Positions 18,551 to 28,453 of a DNA stretch of 64,000 nucleotides are shown piece after piece. The notes below the pieces were generated by a model. It saw only the letters and a list, made by a program, of their open reading frames with translations. It had not been told where the DNA came from and did not search any database. The DNA lies in contig NZ_JADQDN010000001.1 in NCBI RefSeq assembly GCF_015694425.1, forward strand, positions 744,001-808,000. Reading direction: 5' to 3'. The translations under genes were made by a program, and so were the position numbers. Every line of letters starts with the position of its first letter. Positions within the stretch are counted from its first letter, which is position 1. The stretch comes from Microvirga terrestris (GTDB taxonomy: Bacteria > Pseudomonadota > Alphaproteobacteria > Rhizobiales > Beijerinckiaceae).

Positions 18551-19240
18551 TTGTCGCGCGCCGCACGCCTTCTCGATCTCATTCAGATTCTCCGCCGGCA
18601 CCGCCAGCCGGTGAGCGGGCGTGCGCTCGCCGATGAGCTTGGGATCAGCATCCGCACGCTTTACAGGGACATCGGCACGCTACAGTCGCAAGGGGCGCCC
18701 ATCGACGGAGAGCCAGGGTTGGGCTACATCCTGCGCCCCGGTTTCACATTGCCGCCCCTGATGTTCTCGGAGGAGGAGATCGAAGCCCTCGTCCTCGGTT
18801 CCCGATGGGTCGCCCAGCGGGGCGACGAGCGGCTTGGAGCCGCGGCCCGCAACGCGCTTGCCCGCATTGCCGCGGTGCTTCCGGATGCTTTGCGTCGTGA
18901 GGCTGAGGCGTCCTCCCTCCTGGTCGGGCCTGGGGAGGCGATTCCCGCCGGCGATGTCGAGCTTCCTGCCATTCGACAGGCCATCCGGTTCGAGCGGAAG
19001 CTCGAAGTCGCATACCGGGACGGTCATGCCGCCGAGACCCGGCGCATCATCTGGCCTTTCGCCATCGGGTTCTTCGATCGCGCCCGTGTGGTCGTGGCGT
19101 GGTGCGAATTGCGCCAGTCGTTCAGGGCCTTTCGCACAGACCGGATCGTGGCTCTCACCCCGACGGACATCCGCTATCCGCGCCGGCGCCAGGTGCTCAT
19201 CAAGGAATGGCGCGAGCTTGAGGCTATTGCGCCCCAATAG
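18551..19240 (+). CDS. YafY-type transcriptional regulator (HTH_11 + WYL)
   Basis: 229 residues from a TTG start (SRAARLLDLIQILRRH is the usual N-terminus). The winged helix spans about 5-55 (ALADELGISIRTLYRDIGTL), followed by the characteristic PGLGYILRPGF and a WYL domain at about 135-220 (LEVAYRDG, RIIWPFAIGFFDRARVVVAW). WYL regulators respond to small ligands or nucleic acids. It lies 70 bp before a VOC gene, a common pairing in which the regulator controls the glyoxalase-fold protein. Confidence 0.88.
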   Translation: MSRAARLLDLIQILRRHRQPVSGRALADELGISIRTLYRDIGTLQSQGAPIDGEPGLGYILRPGFTLPPLMFSEEEIEALVLGSRWVAQRGDERLGAAARNALARIAAVLPDALRREAEASSLLVGPGEAIPAGDVELPAIRQAIRFERKLEVAYRDGHAAETRRIIWPFAIGFFDRARVVVAWCELRQSFRAFRTDRIVALTPTDIRYPRRRQVLIKEWRELEAIAPQ

Positions 19241-19310
19241 GTTCACTGCTGCCACAAACTGACAGCAGTCTGGTCGATAAGGGCTCGCACCCATAAGGAG
19301 TGAGCACCCC

Positions 19311-19682
19311 ATGAACCCTTCGAACCTTTTCATTCTCTTCGTCGATAACCCCGTCGCCAGTGCGGCCTTCTATGCCGATCTGCTCAAGCGGCCGGCGCTG
19401 GAAGCTTCGCCCACCTTTGCCTTGTTTGCTTTGGAGTCGGGGGCCATGCTTGGGCTCTGGTCCCGGCACACGGTGGAGCCCGCAGCGACGAACTGGGGGA
19501 TCGGCAGCGAACTTGCCTTCATGGTTGCCGATGCGGCCGCTGTTAAGACCCTCCATGAGGATTGGCGCGCACGCGGCCTGCGCATCGCCCAGGAGCCGAC
19601 GGAGATGGATTTCGGCCATACCTTCGTGGCCCTCGATCCGGATGGCCATCGCCTGCGGGTATTCTCGGGAGCGGCATCATGA
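19311..19682 (+). CDS. VOC (glyoxalase/bleomycin-resistance fold) protein
   Basis: 123 residues, preceded by AAGGAG at the right distance. The two beta-alpha-beta-beta-beta units show [20 protein letters not shown] and [19 protein letters not shown], ending [17 protein letters not shown]. Metal ligands of true glyoxalases are not all evident. Small-molecule binding or resistance is typical. Its stop overlaps the start of the EVE gene (ATGA), so the two are translationally coupled. Confidence 0.87.
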   Translation: MNPSNLFILFVDNPVASAAFYADLLKRPALEASPTFALFALESGAMLGLWSRHTVEPAATNWGIGSELAFMVADAAAVKTLHEDWRARGLRIAQEPTEMDFGHTFVALDPDGHRLRVFSGAAS

Positions 19683-20110
19683 CCGGGAGCTGGATTGCCG
19701 TTGCCTCGGCGGAGCATGTCCGGCGGGGACGCGCGGGCGGCTTCATGCAGGTCTGTCACGGCAAGGCGGCGCCCCTGCGGCGAATCCGGCCCGGTGATCG
19801 GGTCATCTATTACTCACCGACGATCACGTTCGGTGGCAAGGACAAGTGCCAGTCTTTCACGGCCTTTGGCTTCGTGAAGCCCGAAGGTCCTTACCAGTTC
19901 GACATGGGCGGAGGCTTCGTGCCGTTTCGGCGGGACGTGACATGGCTGGAGAGCACGGAGACGCCCATCCGGGCACTCCTCGACAGGCTCGACTTCACGG
20001 CCGGTCAACGGAATTGGGGCTATCAGTTTCGCTACGGCCTGTTCCCGATCAGCGATCATGACGGCGATCTTATCGCTGGCGCCATGGGAGCCCGGGTTTC
20101 GGCAATCTGA
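19679..20110 (+). CDS. EVE domain protein (UPF0310-like)
   Basis: 143 residues from ATG at 19679, overlapping the VOC stop. [20 protein letters not shown], then [19 protein letters not shown] and [12 protein letters not shown] match the EVE fold, a PUA-like domain that binds modified bases in DNA or [13 protein letters not shown] and [13 protein letters not shown] are family-typical. Alone or fused, EVE proteins turn up in restriction/defence settings; here it pairs with YafY and VOC genes, so its role is open. Confidence 0.85.
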   Translation: MTGSWIAVASAEHVRRGRAGGFMQVCHGKAAPLRRIRPGDRVIYYSPTITFGGKDKCQSFTAFGFVKPEGPYQFDMGGGFVPFRRDVTWLESTETPIRALLDRLDFTAGQRNWGYQFRYGLFPISDHDGDLIAGAMGARVSAI

Positions 20111-20120
20111 AAGCCTTTCA

Positions 20121-20156
20121 AAGACAAAGGCGGGCTCTAAAGCCCGCCTTTGTCTT
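20121..20156. terminator. Bidirectional terminator between the EVE and TRAP genes
   Basis: AAGACAAAGGCGGGCT pairs over its whole length with AGCCCGCCTTTGTCTT around CTAA. It serves convergent genes; the plus-strand side ends in TTTGTCTTGTCT. Confidence 0.85.
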
Positions 20157-20173
20157 GTCTCGCGTGAACCGCC

Positions 20174-22066
20174 TTACTGGATCTTCGGCGGCGCGTCGAA
20201 GTTCAGGCCGGGGAGGCCGCCCGGATCGCCCGGGGCGCCGAGGCCGGGGACCAGCAGCTCGTCGAGCTTCTTCTGCACGGCGGCCGGATCGACGGCCGGA
20301 CCTGCCGCCTTGTAATGCATCACGATGTTCGGGAAGAGCACGACGATCGCCACCATGATGAGCTGGATGATCACGAAGGGAATGGCGCCCCAGTAGATCT
20401 GGCCCGTGGTCACCGGCTCCATGCGCTTGCCCGTGAGGCGGTCGGTATACGGCACCTTGGGAGCCACCGAGCGCAGGAAGAACAAGGCGAAGCCGAAAGG
20501 CGGGTGCATGAACGAGGTCTGCATGTTCACGCCCAGCATCACGCCGAACCAGATCAGGTCGATGCCCAGCTTCTCGGCCGCCGGGCCGAGCAGCGGCACC
20601 ACGATGAAGGCCAGCTCGAAGAAGTCGAGGAAGAAGGCCAACAGGAACACCAGGATGTTGACCACGATCAGGAAGCCCACCTGACCGCCCGGGAGCGAGG
20701 TCAGCAGATGCTCGACCCAGACGTGCCCGTTCACCCCGTAGAAGGTGAGCGAGAACACGCGGGCGCCGATCAGGATGAAGAGCACGAAAGCGGAGAGCTT
20801 CGCGGTCGCTTCGGTCGCCTGACGCACAATGGTGAAGTTGAAGCGGTTCGGGTTGTTGTCGAGCTTGCGCTTGATCGCCGCCAGGATGACGGAGCCCAGC
20901 GCGCCCATGGCGCCGCCCTCGGTCGGGGTGGCCAGACCGATGAAGATGGTGCCGAGCACGAGGAAAATCAGCAGCAGCGGGGGCACCATGACGAAGGTGG
21001 TCTGCTGCGCCATGTTCGACATGAGGCGGAGCCCGGTGAACCGTTCGACGATGCCGACGATGAGCGCATAGACCGCGCCGGCAATCACCATCTCCAGCGT
21101 GAGCGCCAGATTTTCATGACCCTGCTGGTTCAGGACCACATAGGCGACCACGAGGAGGACGGTCAACACGGCGGAGATCACGATGCGCTTGGCGCCGAGC
21201 ATCTTGTTCATGAGGGCGCAGATGAGCGCCACGACGGTCGCGACGCAGATCGTCAGGATCACGAAATCCGCACCGGCCTTGGTGTTCGTCTGCGACAGCA
21301 CGTAATAGCCGACAAGGCCCGAGAACACGACCAGGATGCCGAGCTGCCACACGCCGCGGGAGCCGTTGGGCTCCCTGAAGCCCACGGCTTCCAGCGGCAG
21401 GCCGGGAGCGGCCTTCGGGTCGATGAGCGAGGCGATCAGCACCCAGCCGGCATAGAGGCCTGCGAGGATGAGGCCAGGCAGGAACGCACCCTCGTACATG
21501 TCGCCCACCGAGCGGCCGAGCTGGTCGGCCATGACGATGAGAACCAGCGAGGGCGGGATGATCTGAGCGAGCGTGCCGGACGCCGCGATCACGCCCGAGG
21601 CGAGACGCCGGTCATAGCCGTAGCGCAGCATGATCGGCAGGGAGATGAGGCCCATGGAGATCACGGAAGCGGCCACGACGCCCGTGGTGGCGGCAAGCAG
21701 CGCGCCCACGAAGATCACCGCATAGGCGAGACCGCCGCGCAGCGGCCCGAAGAGCTGGCCGATGGTGTCGAGCAGGTCTTCCGCCATGCCCGAGCGTTCG
21801 AGGATGTAGCCCATGAAGGTAAAGAACGGGATCGCGAGCAGCACCTCGTTCGACATGGTGCCGTAGATGCGGTCCGGCAGGGCCTGCAGGAGCGGCCATG
21901 ACAGGTTGATGTTGTCCGACGCATAGGGAGCAAGCTCCACCGCGATAAAGAAGAACAGGAGGCCGTTGGCCGCCAGCGAAAAGGCGACCGGGTAGCCGAG
22001 GAGAAGGAAGATCACCAGCGCGCCGAACATGATCGGTGCGAGGTTCTGGGCAATGAATGCAGCCAT
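20174..22066 (-). CDS. dctM: TRAP transporter large permease (DctM-like, long form)
   Basis: 630 residues, about 14 or more hydrophobic segments. The DctM family start is seen in AAFIAQNLAPIMFGALVIFLL and YPVAFSLAANGLLFF; EVLLAIPFFTFMGYILERSG and SGTLAQIIPPSLVLIVMAD are hallmark segments. The usual size is about 430 residues; the extra ~200 form a central insertion (about 250-340), as in the TakM/mannitol-chloroaromatic subgroup. TRAP systems import organic acids with an ion gradient using a periplasmic receptor; none is encoded here. It lies 36 bp after dctQ. Confidence 0.9.
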   Translation of the reverse strand: MAAFIAQNLAPIMFGALVIFLLLGYPVAFSLAANGLLFFFIAVELAPYASDNINLSWPLLQALPDRIYGTMSNEVLLAIPFFTFMGYILERSGMAEDLLDTIGQLFGPLRGGLAYAVIFVGALLAATTGVVAASVISMGLISLPIMLRYGYDRRLASGVIAASGTLAQIIPPSLVLIVMADQLGRSVGDMYEGAFLPGLILAGLYAGWVLIASLIDPKAAPGLPLEAVGFREPNGSRGVWQLGILVVFSGLVGYYVLSQTNTKAGADFVILTICVATVVALICALMNKMLGAKRIVISAVLTVLLVVAYVVLNQQGHENLALTLEMVIAGAVYALIVGIVERFTGLRLMSNMAQQTTFVMVPPLLLIFLVLGTIFIGLATPTEGGAMGALGSVILAAIKRKLDNNPNRFNFTIVRQATEATAKLSAFVLFILIGARVFSLTFYGVNGHVWVEHLLTSLPGGQVGFLIVVNILVFLLAFFLDFFELAFIVVPLLGPAAEKLGIDLIWFGVMLGVNMQTSFMHPPFGFALFFLRSVAPKVPYTDRLTGKRMEPVTTGQIYWGAIPFVIIQLIMVAIVVLFPNIVMHYKAAGPAVDPAAVQKKLDELLVPGLGAPGDPGGLPGLNFDAPPKIQ

Positions 22067-22102
22067 GGGCGAGACTCCGGAATTCAGATCGGGCGAGGGG
22101 CG

Positions 22103-22729
22103 TCAGCGCAGGACGTCGCCCGGAGGCTCGCCGCCTTTGGTGGTGCTGGTATCGGCCAGCTCCGCGATCAGCCGCTCGGCCTCGGCCTCGACGGCGTTGT
22201 GGCCGGCGGTGTCGTGCTCGTCCACCAGCTGACCGTTCATGATCGCCACTCGCTTGATGAGCTCGCTCAGCCACTGGAAGGCAAGGGAGATGAAGCCCAG
22301 CAGGATGAGGCCCTTGGCCGGCCAGATCAGCAGGCCGCCTGCATTGGAGGAGACCTCGCCGGAACGGTAGGAATTGAAGAAGTAGGGGAAGGCCAAGTAA
22401 AGCATCAGGGCCACGAAGGGGAACAGGAAGAACAGGTGTCCGATCAGGTCAATCGTGTCGCGCCCCCGCTTCGTGAGCCTGCTGGAGATGATGTCGATGC
22501 GGATGTGCTCGTTGGCCTTCAGGGTCCATGCGGCGCAGAGCATGAACACGGCACCGAACAGGTACCATTGCAGCTCGAGCCAGGCATTGGACGAGACGCC
22601 GAAGATGCGCCGGATGATGGCATTGATGGCCGAGACCAGAACGGCGACCACAATGGCCCAGGCGGCCACCTTGCCGATGCGTTCGTTGATCGAGTCGATG
22701 ACACGGGATAGCCCAAGAAGTGCCGTCAC
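22103..22729 (-). CDS. dctQ: TRAP transporter small permease (DctQ-like)
   Basis: 208 residues from GTG at 22729 with GGGGGAGA upstream. Four membrane segments with the DctQ hallmark NAWLELQWYLFGAVFMLCAA WT region and KANEHIRIDII. The C-terminal 45 residues are acidic and cytoplasmic. With the downstream large permease it forms the membrane part of the importer; the solute receptor must be encoded elsewhere or be shared. Confidence 0.88.
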   Translation of the reverse strand: MTALLGLSRVIDSINERIGKVAAWAIVVAVLVSAINAIIRRIFGVSSNAWLELQWYLFGAVFMLCAAWTLKANEHIRIDIISSRLTKRGRDTIDLIGHLFFLFPFVALMLYLAFPYFFNSYRSGEVSSNAGGLLIWPAKGLILLGFISLAFQWLSELIKRVAIMNGQLVDEHDTAGHNAVEAEAERLIAELADTSTTKGGEPPGDVLR

Positions 22730-23013
22730 CTGTCTCCCCCTTAGAACCTGTTGGTTGAAGTCTTGCGGCCTAGCTAACGGACTTGAAGCGGCCGTGCTAG
22801 AGCCGCTTTAGTCCAACGCAAGGTTTTGACGGGTCCTAGCGGGGAAATTTTCGTGCCGCAAGAGGTGCCAATGTTAAAAGTTTAGGCAGGGCAACACTTT
22901 ATGATGAGTTGGAAACTTGCGGGATAAGGTTCTTGGGCTTTTTGTCTCTCCCCTCCATTCACGCAGCTTGGCTTTTCCACCCTGGAACGACTATAAGGTT
23001 CTAACTTCTGGGG

Positions 23014-23610
23014 GTGAACGTGACGCTGCTCGTTCTTGGCCTTGTGATCTTTCTAGGCACTCATTCCTTCAGCATGGCGCGGGAACGCCGCGCTGCACTC
23101 ATCGGCAGGATCGGGGAGGGGCCATACAAAGGGCTTTATTCCCTCCTGTCGCTCGCCGGCATCATCCTGATCGCCATCGGATACGGGCAGTACCGAGCCA
23201 ACGGCTATATCCCAGTATGGGACCCACCGGTCTGGACGCGGCACCTCGCGCTCCTCCTAGTCTGGATTGCCTTCATCCTGTTCTACGCCGCTTATGCCCC
23301 CGGCCACATCAAGGCCCGGCTCAAGCATCCCATGCTGGCGGGCGTAAAGATCTGGGCCTTCGCCCATCTTCTCGCCAACGGCGATCTCGGGTCGATCCTC
23401 CTCTTCGGCTCCTTCCTCGTCTGGGCAGTGCTGGCCCGCATCAGCGTCAAGCGCCGGGACGTGGCGGTCCAGCATGGCGGCACGGCGGCGCCCGCCGGCT
23501 GGCGCAACGATATCCTGGCCGTCACCATCGGCACCGTGGTCTACCTGGCCTTCGTGTTCTGGCTGCATCCCTGGCTGATCGGCGTGCCGGTTCTCCCCAT
23601 GCGGGCATGA
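23014..23610 (+). CDS. NnrU family membrane protein
   Basis: 198 residues from a GTG start. About five membrane segments; GLVIFLGTHSFSMARERRAAL with the HSF motif, and FILFYAAYAPGHIKARLKHP followed by KIWAFAHLLANGDLGSI, are NnrU hallmarks. The family was named from nitric-oxide-linked genes and is related to NnrU/isoprenoid-ring-modifying membrane enzymes, but its own activity is unsettled. The 284-bp gap upstream contains nothing recognisable beyond a short hairpin (22786-22808). Confidence 0.85.
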   Translation: MNVTLLVLGLVIFLGTHSFSMARERRAALIGRIGEGPYKGLYSLLSLAGIILIAIGYGQYRANGYIPVWDPPVWTRHLALLLVWIAFILFYAAYAPGHIKARLKHPMLAGVKIWAFAHLLANGDLGSILLFGSFLVWAVLARISVKRRDVAVQHGGTAAPAGWRNDILAVTIGTVVYLAFVFWLHPWLIGVPVLPMRA

Positions 23611-23695
23611 AGCCTCTCGCCATGTGCGGTTGTCTATGTTAGGCGACCCGCTTGGATTGCAGGAGGCGGCCGCTTGAGGCCGCGTGAGAGACACG

Positions 23696-24370
23696 ATGGC
23701 TCAGAACGACGAGTTCATTCGCGAAGTCGATGAGGAATACCGCCGCGACCAGCTCGCCAAGGTCTGGGAGCGCTACAACGGGATCATCATTGCAGTGGTC
23801 GTTCTGGTGGTGGCCGGCGTCGGCGGCTGGCGCTTCTGGCAGCACAGGCAGCAGAGCCTCGCCCAGGAAGCGGCCGTCCGCTACGAGGAGGCGCTGCGCC
23901 TGTCCTCCGAGGACAAGGGCCAGGAAGCTCAAGGCGCTCTTGAGACCGTCGTGAAGGAAGATGCCGGCACGGGCTATGCCATGCTGGCCCGCTTCCGGCT
24001 TGCCGCCGAACTCGGCAAGCAGAACGCGGAGAACGGCGCCTCGGCCTATGATGCGCTCGCGAACGATTCCGCCATGCCTGCGCTCTGGAAGGATCTGGCC
24101 CGCCTGCGCGCCGCCTGGCTGCGCCTCGACACCGCCGAACCCGCCGACCTGCGCAAGTCCATCGAGCCGCTCGCGGCTCCCGCCAATGCGTGGCGCCATT
24201 CCGCCCGGGAACTCTTGGGGCTATCCGGTCTTAAGGCCGGTGACATGGATTATGCCGGCCGCTGGTTCGACCAGATCGCCGCCGACCGCGAGACGCCTTC
24301 TGCTCTGAGGCAGCGCCTTGCCGTCTATACGGCTCTCGTGGCGGGCGGTCCGGTTCAGGTGACGCAGTAA
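23696..24370 (+). CDS. YfgM-like membrane-anchored TPR protein
   Basis: 224 residues from ATG at 23696 (a GTG at 23684 is in frame). One membrane anchor at about 31-49 follows a short cytoplasmic start (FIREVDEEYRRDQLAKVWER), and the rest is periplasmic TPR-like helices. This matches the YfgM/tetratricopeptide domain family that helps Sec-exported proteins. In E. coli the order is yfgM-bamB-der; here der starts 20 bp after this gene, with no bamB between. Confidence 0.85.
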   Translation: MAQNDEFIREVDEEYRRDQLAKVWERYNGIIIAVVVLVVAGVGGWRFWQHRQQSLAQEAAVRYEEALRLSSEDKGQEAQGALETVVKEDAGTGYAMLARFRLAAELGKQNAENGASAYDALANDSAMPALWKDLARLRAAWLRLDTAEPADLRKSIEPLAAPANAWRHSARELLGLSGLKAGDMDYAGRWFDQIAADRETPSALRQRLAVYTALVAGGPVQVTQ

Positions 24371-24389
24371 GAAGTAGATAGGACAAGAC

Positions 24390-25733
24390 ATGACGCCCAC
24401 CGTCGCCATTGTCGGGCGGCCGAATGTCGGCAAATCGACTCTGTTCAACCGTCTCGTCGGCAAGAAGCTGGCGCTCGTGGACGACCGCCCGGGCGTGACC
24501 CGCGACCGCCGCGAGGGCGAGGCGCGCCTCGGCGATCTCGAATTCCGCATCATCGACACGGCGGGCCTGGAGGAGGCGACGGAAGAGTCGCTTCTCGGCC
24601 GCATGCGCGCCCAGACCGAGGCCGCCATCGTTGATGCCGACGTGATCCTCTTCGTGATCGATGCCCGCGTGGGCATTCTCCCCGCCGACCGGCCCTTCGC
24701 CGAGATGGTGCGCCGCTCCGGCAAGCCCGTGATCCTCATCGCCAACAAGGCGGAAGGCGCGGGCGGCCTGGCGGGCGCCTACGATGCGTTCTCGCTGGGG
24801 CTTGGCGATCCCGTTCCGCTCTCCGCCGAGCACGGCGAGGGCATGGCCGATCTCTTCGAGGCCCTGATGCCTCACTTCCCCCATCCGGACGAGATGGAGG
24901 ACGAGGACGATCCGAACAAGCCCCTGCAGGTGGCCATCGTCGGGCGCCCCAATGCGGGCAAGTCCACCCTCATCAATCGGATGGTGGGCGAGGACCGTAT
25001 GCTCACCGGCCCCGAGGCCGGCATCACCCGCGATTCCATTTCGCTCGATTGGGAATGGCGTGGGAAATCAATCAAGCTGTTCGACACGGCGGGCATCCGA
25101 AAGCGCGCCCGGGTCGAGGACAAGCTCGAAAAGCTCTCCGTGGCCGATGCCCTGCGCGCCGTGCGCTTCGCCGAGGTGGTGGTCATCCTCCTCGACGCCA
25201 CGATCCCGTTCGAGAAGCAGGATCTCACCATCGTCGACTTGGTGGAGCAGGAGGGCCGGGCTCTCGTGATCGGACTGAACAAGTGGGATCTGGTCGCCGA
25301 CCAGAAGGGTCTGCTCGCCGACCTGAAGGAGAAGGCCACCCGCCTGCTGCCGCAGGTGCGCGGTGCGCCTGTCGTTCCCCTGTCGGGCCTTGCTGGCAGC
25401 GGCATCGATCCGCTCATGAAGGCGGTTCTGCACGTCTACGAGAAGTGGAACACCCGCATCTCGACCGCGCGGCTCAACCAATGGCTTTCCGAAGCCATCG
25501 ACGCCAATCCGCCGCCCGCCGTGTCCGGCCGCCGGATCAAGATCCGCTACATGACGCAGATCAAGGCGCGCCCGCCGCATTTCGCCGTCTTCGGCAACCA
25601 GCTCGATGCCCTGCCGAAGAGCTACACCCGCTACCTCGTCAACGGCATCCGCGAAGCCTTCGACCTGCCAGGCACGCCAATCCGCATATCCCTGCGCATG
25701 GGGTCGAACCCGTTCGACAAGGAGCGGAAGTAG
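24390..25733 (+). CDS. der: Ribosome-assembly GTPase Der (EngA)
   Basis: 447 residues with two consecutive G domains. The first P-loop is [12 protein letters not shown] (residues 8-19) and the second [12 protein letters not shown] (about 187-198), with NKAE and NKWD as the G4 motifs, then a KH-like C-terminal domain ([20 protein letters not shown]). Der is essential for 50S maturation. The two-GTPase architecture is unique to it. Probably cotranscribed with the YfgM-like gene. Confidence 0.96.
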   Translation: MTPTVAIVGRPNVGKSTLFNRLVGKKLALVDDRPGVTRDRREGEARLGDLEFRIIDTAGLEEATEESLLGRMRAQTEAAIVDADVILFVIDARVGILPADRPFAEMVRRSGKPVILIANKAEGAGGLAGAYDAFSLGLGDPVPLSAEHGEGMADLFEALMPHFPHPDEMEDEDDPNKPLQVAIVGRPNAGKSTLINRMVGEDRMLTGPEAGITRDSISLDWEWRGKSIKLFDTAGIRKRARVEDKLEKLSVADALRAVRFAEVVVILLDATIPFEKQDLTIVDLVEQEGRALVIGLNKWDLVADQKGLLADLKEKATRLLPQVRGAPVVPLSGLAGSGIDPLMKAVLHVYEKWNTRISTARLNQWLSEAIDANPPPAVSGRRIKIRYMTQIKARPPHFAVFGNQLDALPKSYTRYLVNGIREAFDLPGTPIRISLRMGSNPFDKERK

Positions 25734-25760
25734 CGGCGGCGCTTCCCTGTCTCGTCCTGC

Positions 25761-28163
25761 TTAATCACCGACTGCTCGCAAGAGCGGTTTCGGAAGCGCC
25801 ACGACATTGTTCGAGAGCAGCGGCACGAATTCCCCAATCGGAGCAGGACGGCCGAAGAGATAGCCCTGAGCCTCGGTGCATCCCTCCGAGCCCAGGAAGC
25901 TGAGTTCCTCGGATGTCTCGACACCTTCGGCAATGACGGGCAGCCCAAGGCCGCGTCCGAGCCCGAGCACCGCCCTGACGATCGCGGCAGCCTGCGGATT
26001 GTCGTGGACCTCATGGATGAAGGAGCGGTCGATCTTGATCTTGTCGAAGGGGAAGGCCCGCAGATTCGACAGCGACGAGTAGCCGGTCCCGAAATCGTCC
26101 ATGGCAAGGTTGACGCCGATGGCCTTCAATTTCTGCAGGGTCAGAAGTGCACGGTTCGGATCGCGGATCAGTGCTGTCTCAGTGATCTCGATCTCCAGCC
26201 GTTCGGGGGGAAGCCCGGTATCCTCCAGGGTCCTTCGGACGAACTCTACGAAGCCGTCGCTGGTCAGTTGAAGGGCCGAAACATTGACCGCGATCGCGAG
26301 CGGCCGCATCCAGTTCGCGGCCTCACGGCAGGCCTCATGCATCACCCACTCGCCGATCTTCAGGATCGACCCGCTTTCCTCCGCGATGGGAATGAAGGTC
26401 GACGGCGAAACTGGACCTCTGGTCGGGTGGTTCCAGCGCAGCAGAACCTCGAACCCGTTCACCTCGCCGGTGTCGACCTGCGCCTGGGGCTGATAGGCGA
26501 GGCTCAGCTCCCCGTTCGCGATGGCGCTGCGCAGATCATGCTCCAAGCTGCGGCGCTCCCGGATCTGCGCTCCCATGGCGGCCTCGAAGAAGCGATAGGT
26601 TCCCTTGCCTTCGGTCTTGGCGCGGTAGAGAGCCGTATCGGCGCTGGACAGAAGTTCCGTGCGATCCTTGGCGTCGGAGGGATACAGGGCGATACCGATG
26701 CTGACCGACACGAGATTGGTCGGTATGCCCGTCTCATCGGCACTTTTCAGGCTTTTCAGCAGGGTTTCGGCAAGCTGGCCCACATGGGCAGGATCGGTGA
26801 TCGAGGGCACGATGACGGCGAATTCATCTCCGCCCAGGCGCGCGATCATCTGATCCTCGGCAAGAGCCGTGGACAGGTTCTTGGAGATGTCCTTGAGCAG
26901 CTGATCGCCTGCCGCGTGGCCATGGAGATCGTTGACGTCCTTGAAGCCGTCGAGATCGAGGCACAACAGCGCCAGCTGCCGGCCGCTTCTCCCGTGCAGG
27001 CTGATTTCGCGGTCGAGCCGCTGATCGAAACTCGCGCGATTGCCGAGGCCGGTCAGTGGGTCATGATGCGCCAGGAACCGGATCTGCGCCTCCGCATTGC
27101 GGCGGTCCCGCAGATCGCGGACGGCGATCACGGTGTGCGGCTCATCCTTGTAGTTGATCGGCCGAGCGATCAGCTCGACGGGAAGCAGTGTGCCGTCGCC
27201 ATGCCGCAGCTCGGTTTCAACGGCCTGTCCCGGAACGGCGAACAGCATCTCCCGCTTCTGGGTATCCTGAAGCCAGGCGGCTAGGTCCTGGCCGCCGATC
27301 TGCTCCACCTTCAGGCCGGTCAGTCGCGCGAAGCTCTGGTTCACGGTCACGATGGTCGCGCCCGCGCAGAGGACGAGGCCTTCGAGCGCCGCATCGGTGA
27401 GATCCCGCATGCGCTGGATTTCGAGCCCGATGCGCCGGCGTTCCCTGACATCGAGGATCAGGGCCATGAAGGCCAGCAGCAGGATGGCGAGGGAGACGAC
27501 AGCCACGCCGAGCGCCAGCCACTCGGCGGGAATGGCCGAGGACGAGAGGGCGATGGAGGGATCGGGCGTGACGCTGACCGCACCCATCGCGGTGAAGTGG
27601 TGGCTGCAGATCGCAAGCGTCAGCAGCAGCGCGCCGGCGATCTTGCTGGCCAGCGTGGCTCTGTGCAACGCCACCGCGACCGCCGCAGCACCGAGCAGGC
27701 CCCCGAGCAGGATCGATGCCGCCACCATGGTCGGATCCCAGGCGAGGGTGCCGGCCACTTCGAAGGCGGCCATGCCGGTATAGTGCATGACGGCGATGCC
27801 GCCGCCGACGGCTGCTCCTCCGATCCATCGCGATGCTATGAGCCCCGGGAGGAGAGCAATCCCGAAGCCCAAGCCGGTCAGCACCACGGCGGCGATCAGG
27901 GAGATGGCCGTGAGGGCGATATTGTAGGCGGTGGGCAGGGCAGGCGAATAGGCCAACATCGCGATGAAATGGGTCGACCAAATTCCGAAGCCCGTCGCGG
28001 CCGCGGCAACCGTCAGCCAGATGCCCCGGCTCATGCTCTCGAGGCGCAAAACGTGATGGAGCAGGTTGACCGCCGTCAGGGATGCCAGAGCGCAGACCAG
28101 GGCCGCGAGGGCGACGAGCCGGAGGTCGTGCTCGGTCACAATGCAATCATAGACGGTCAGCAT
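25761..28163 (-). CDS. MHYT-PAS-GGDEF-EAL cyclic-di-GMP enzyme
   Basis: About 800 residues from ATG at 28163 (AAAGG upstream; the frame is open to 28289). Seven membrane segments form the MHYT sensor with its repeated motifs THFIAMLA, MHYTGMAAFE and HHFTAMGAVS, proposed to sense diatomic gases through a metal. A PAS domain follows, then a GGDEF domain with intact ARLGGDEFAVIVP, then an EAL domain reading EVLLRWNHP, ITETALI and MDDFGTGYSSL with the key Glu/Asp/Lys present. Both synthesis and breakdown of c-di-GMP look possible. The 290 bp upstream holds nothing recognised. Confidence 0.92.
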   Translation of the reverse strand: MLTVYDCIVTEHDLRLVALAALVCALASLTAVNLLHHVLRLESMSRGIWLTVAAAATGFGIWSTHFIAMLAYSPALPTAYNIALTAISLIAAVVLTGLGFGIALLPGLIASRWIGGAAVGGGIAVMHYTGMAAFEVAGTLAWDPTMVAASILLGGLLGAAAVAVALHRATLASKIAGALLLTLAICSHHFTAMGAVSVTPDPSIALSSSAIPAEWLALGVAVVSLAILLLAFMALILDVRERRRIGLEIQRMRDLTDAALEGLVLCAGATIVTVNQSFARLTGLKVEQIGGQDLAAWLQDTQKREMLFAVPGQAVETELRHGDGTLLPVELIARPINYKDEPHTVIAVRDLRDRRNAEAQIRFLAHHDPLTGLGNRASFDQRLDREISLHGRSGRQLALLCLDLDGFKDVNDLHGHAAGDQLLKDISKNLSTALAEDQMIARLGGDEFAVIVPSITDPAHVGQLAETLLKSLKSADETGIPTNLVSVSIGIALYPSDAKDRTELLSSADTALYRAKTEGKGTYRFFEAAMGAQIRERRSLEHDLRSAIANGELSLAYQPQAQVDTGEVNGFEVLLRWNHPTRGPVSPSTFIPIAEESGSILKIGEWVMHEACREAANWMRPLAIAVNVSALQLTSDGFVEFVRRTLEDTGLPPERLEIEITETALIRDPNRALLTLQKLKAIGVNLAMDDFGTGYSSLSNLRAFPFDKIKIDRSFIHEVHDNPQAAAIVRAVLGLGRGLGLPVIAEGVETSEELSFLGSEGCTEAQGYLFGRPAPIGEFVPLLSNNVVALPKPLLRAVGD

Positions 28164-28453
28164 AGGGAGCCTTTGCAGCATCCCCGTCGCATGGTGCGGC
28201 GCTGCTTGCGACGACGGACGGGGCGGTGCGGAATCGGATGTTCGGGAGACGGAATCCGGCCTTGCACCGGTATGGCGGGGCGGCATCATGCCTTTGGATC
28301 TGCATCACCTCGGTGACTGGTCCAATCCGCCATCAATTATGGGAGAACAACCCAAGCAGGAATTTGACCCATCGGCCTCGCAAGTCAACGAATGGCGCCC
28401 GGCTTGCGGCGTCTTATCCCGTCACAGGGTTAACGGAATGCGGGGCGAGGGCG

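Noticed and set aside
20315-21901. A 528-codon plus-strand frame rich in His/Glu/Asp
   Set aside because: Antisense shadow of the TRAP large permease, which has hallmark membrane segments.
22786-22808. Hairpin AAGCGGC/GCCGCTT upstream of the TRAP genes
   Set aside because: Short stem without T-run or conserved context; listed only as background.
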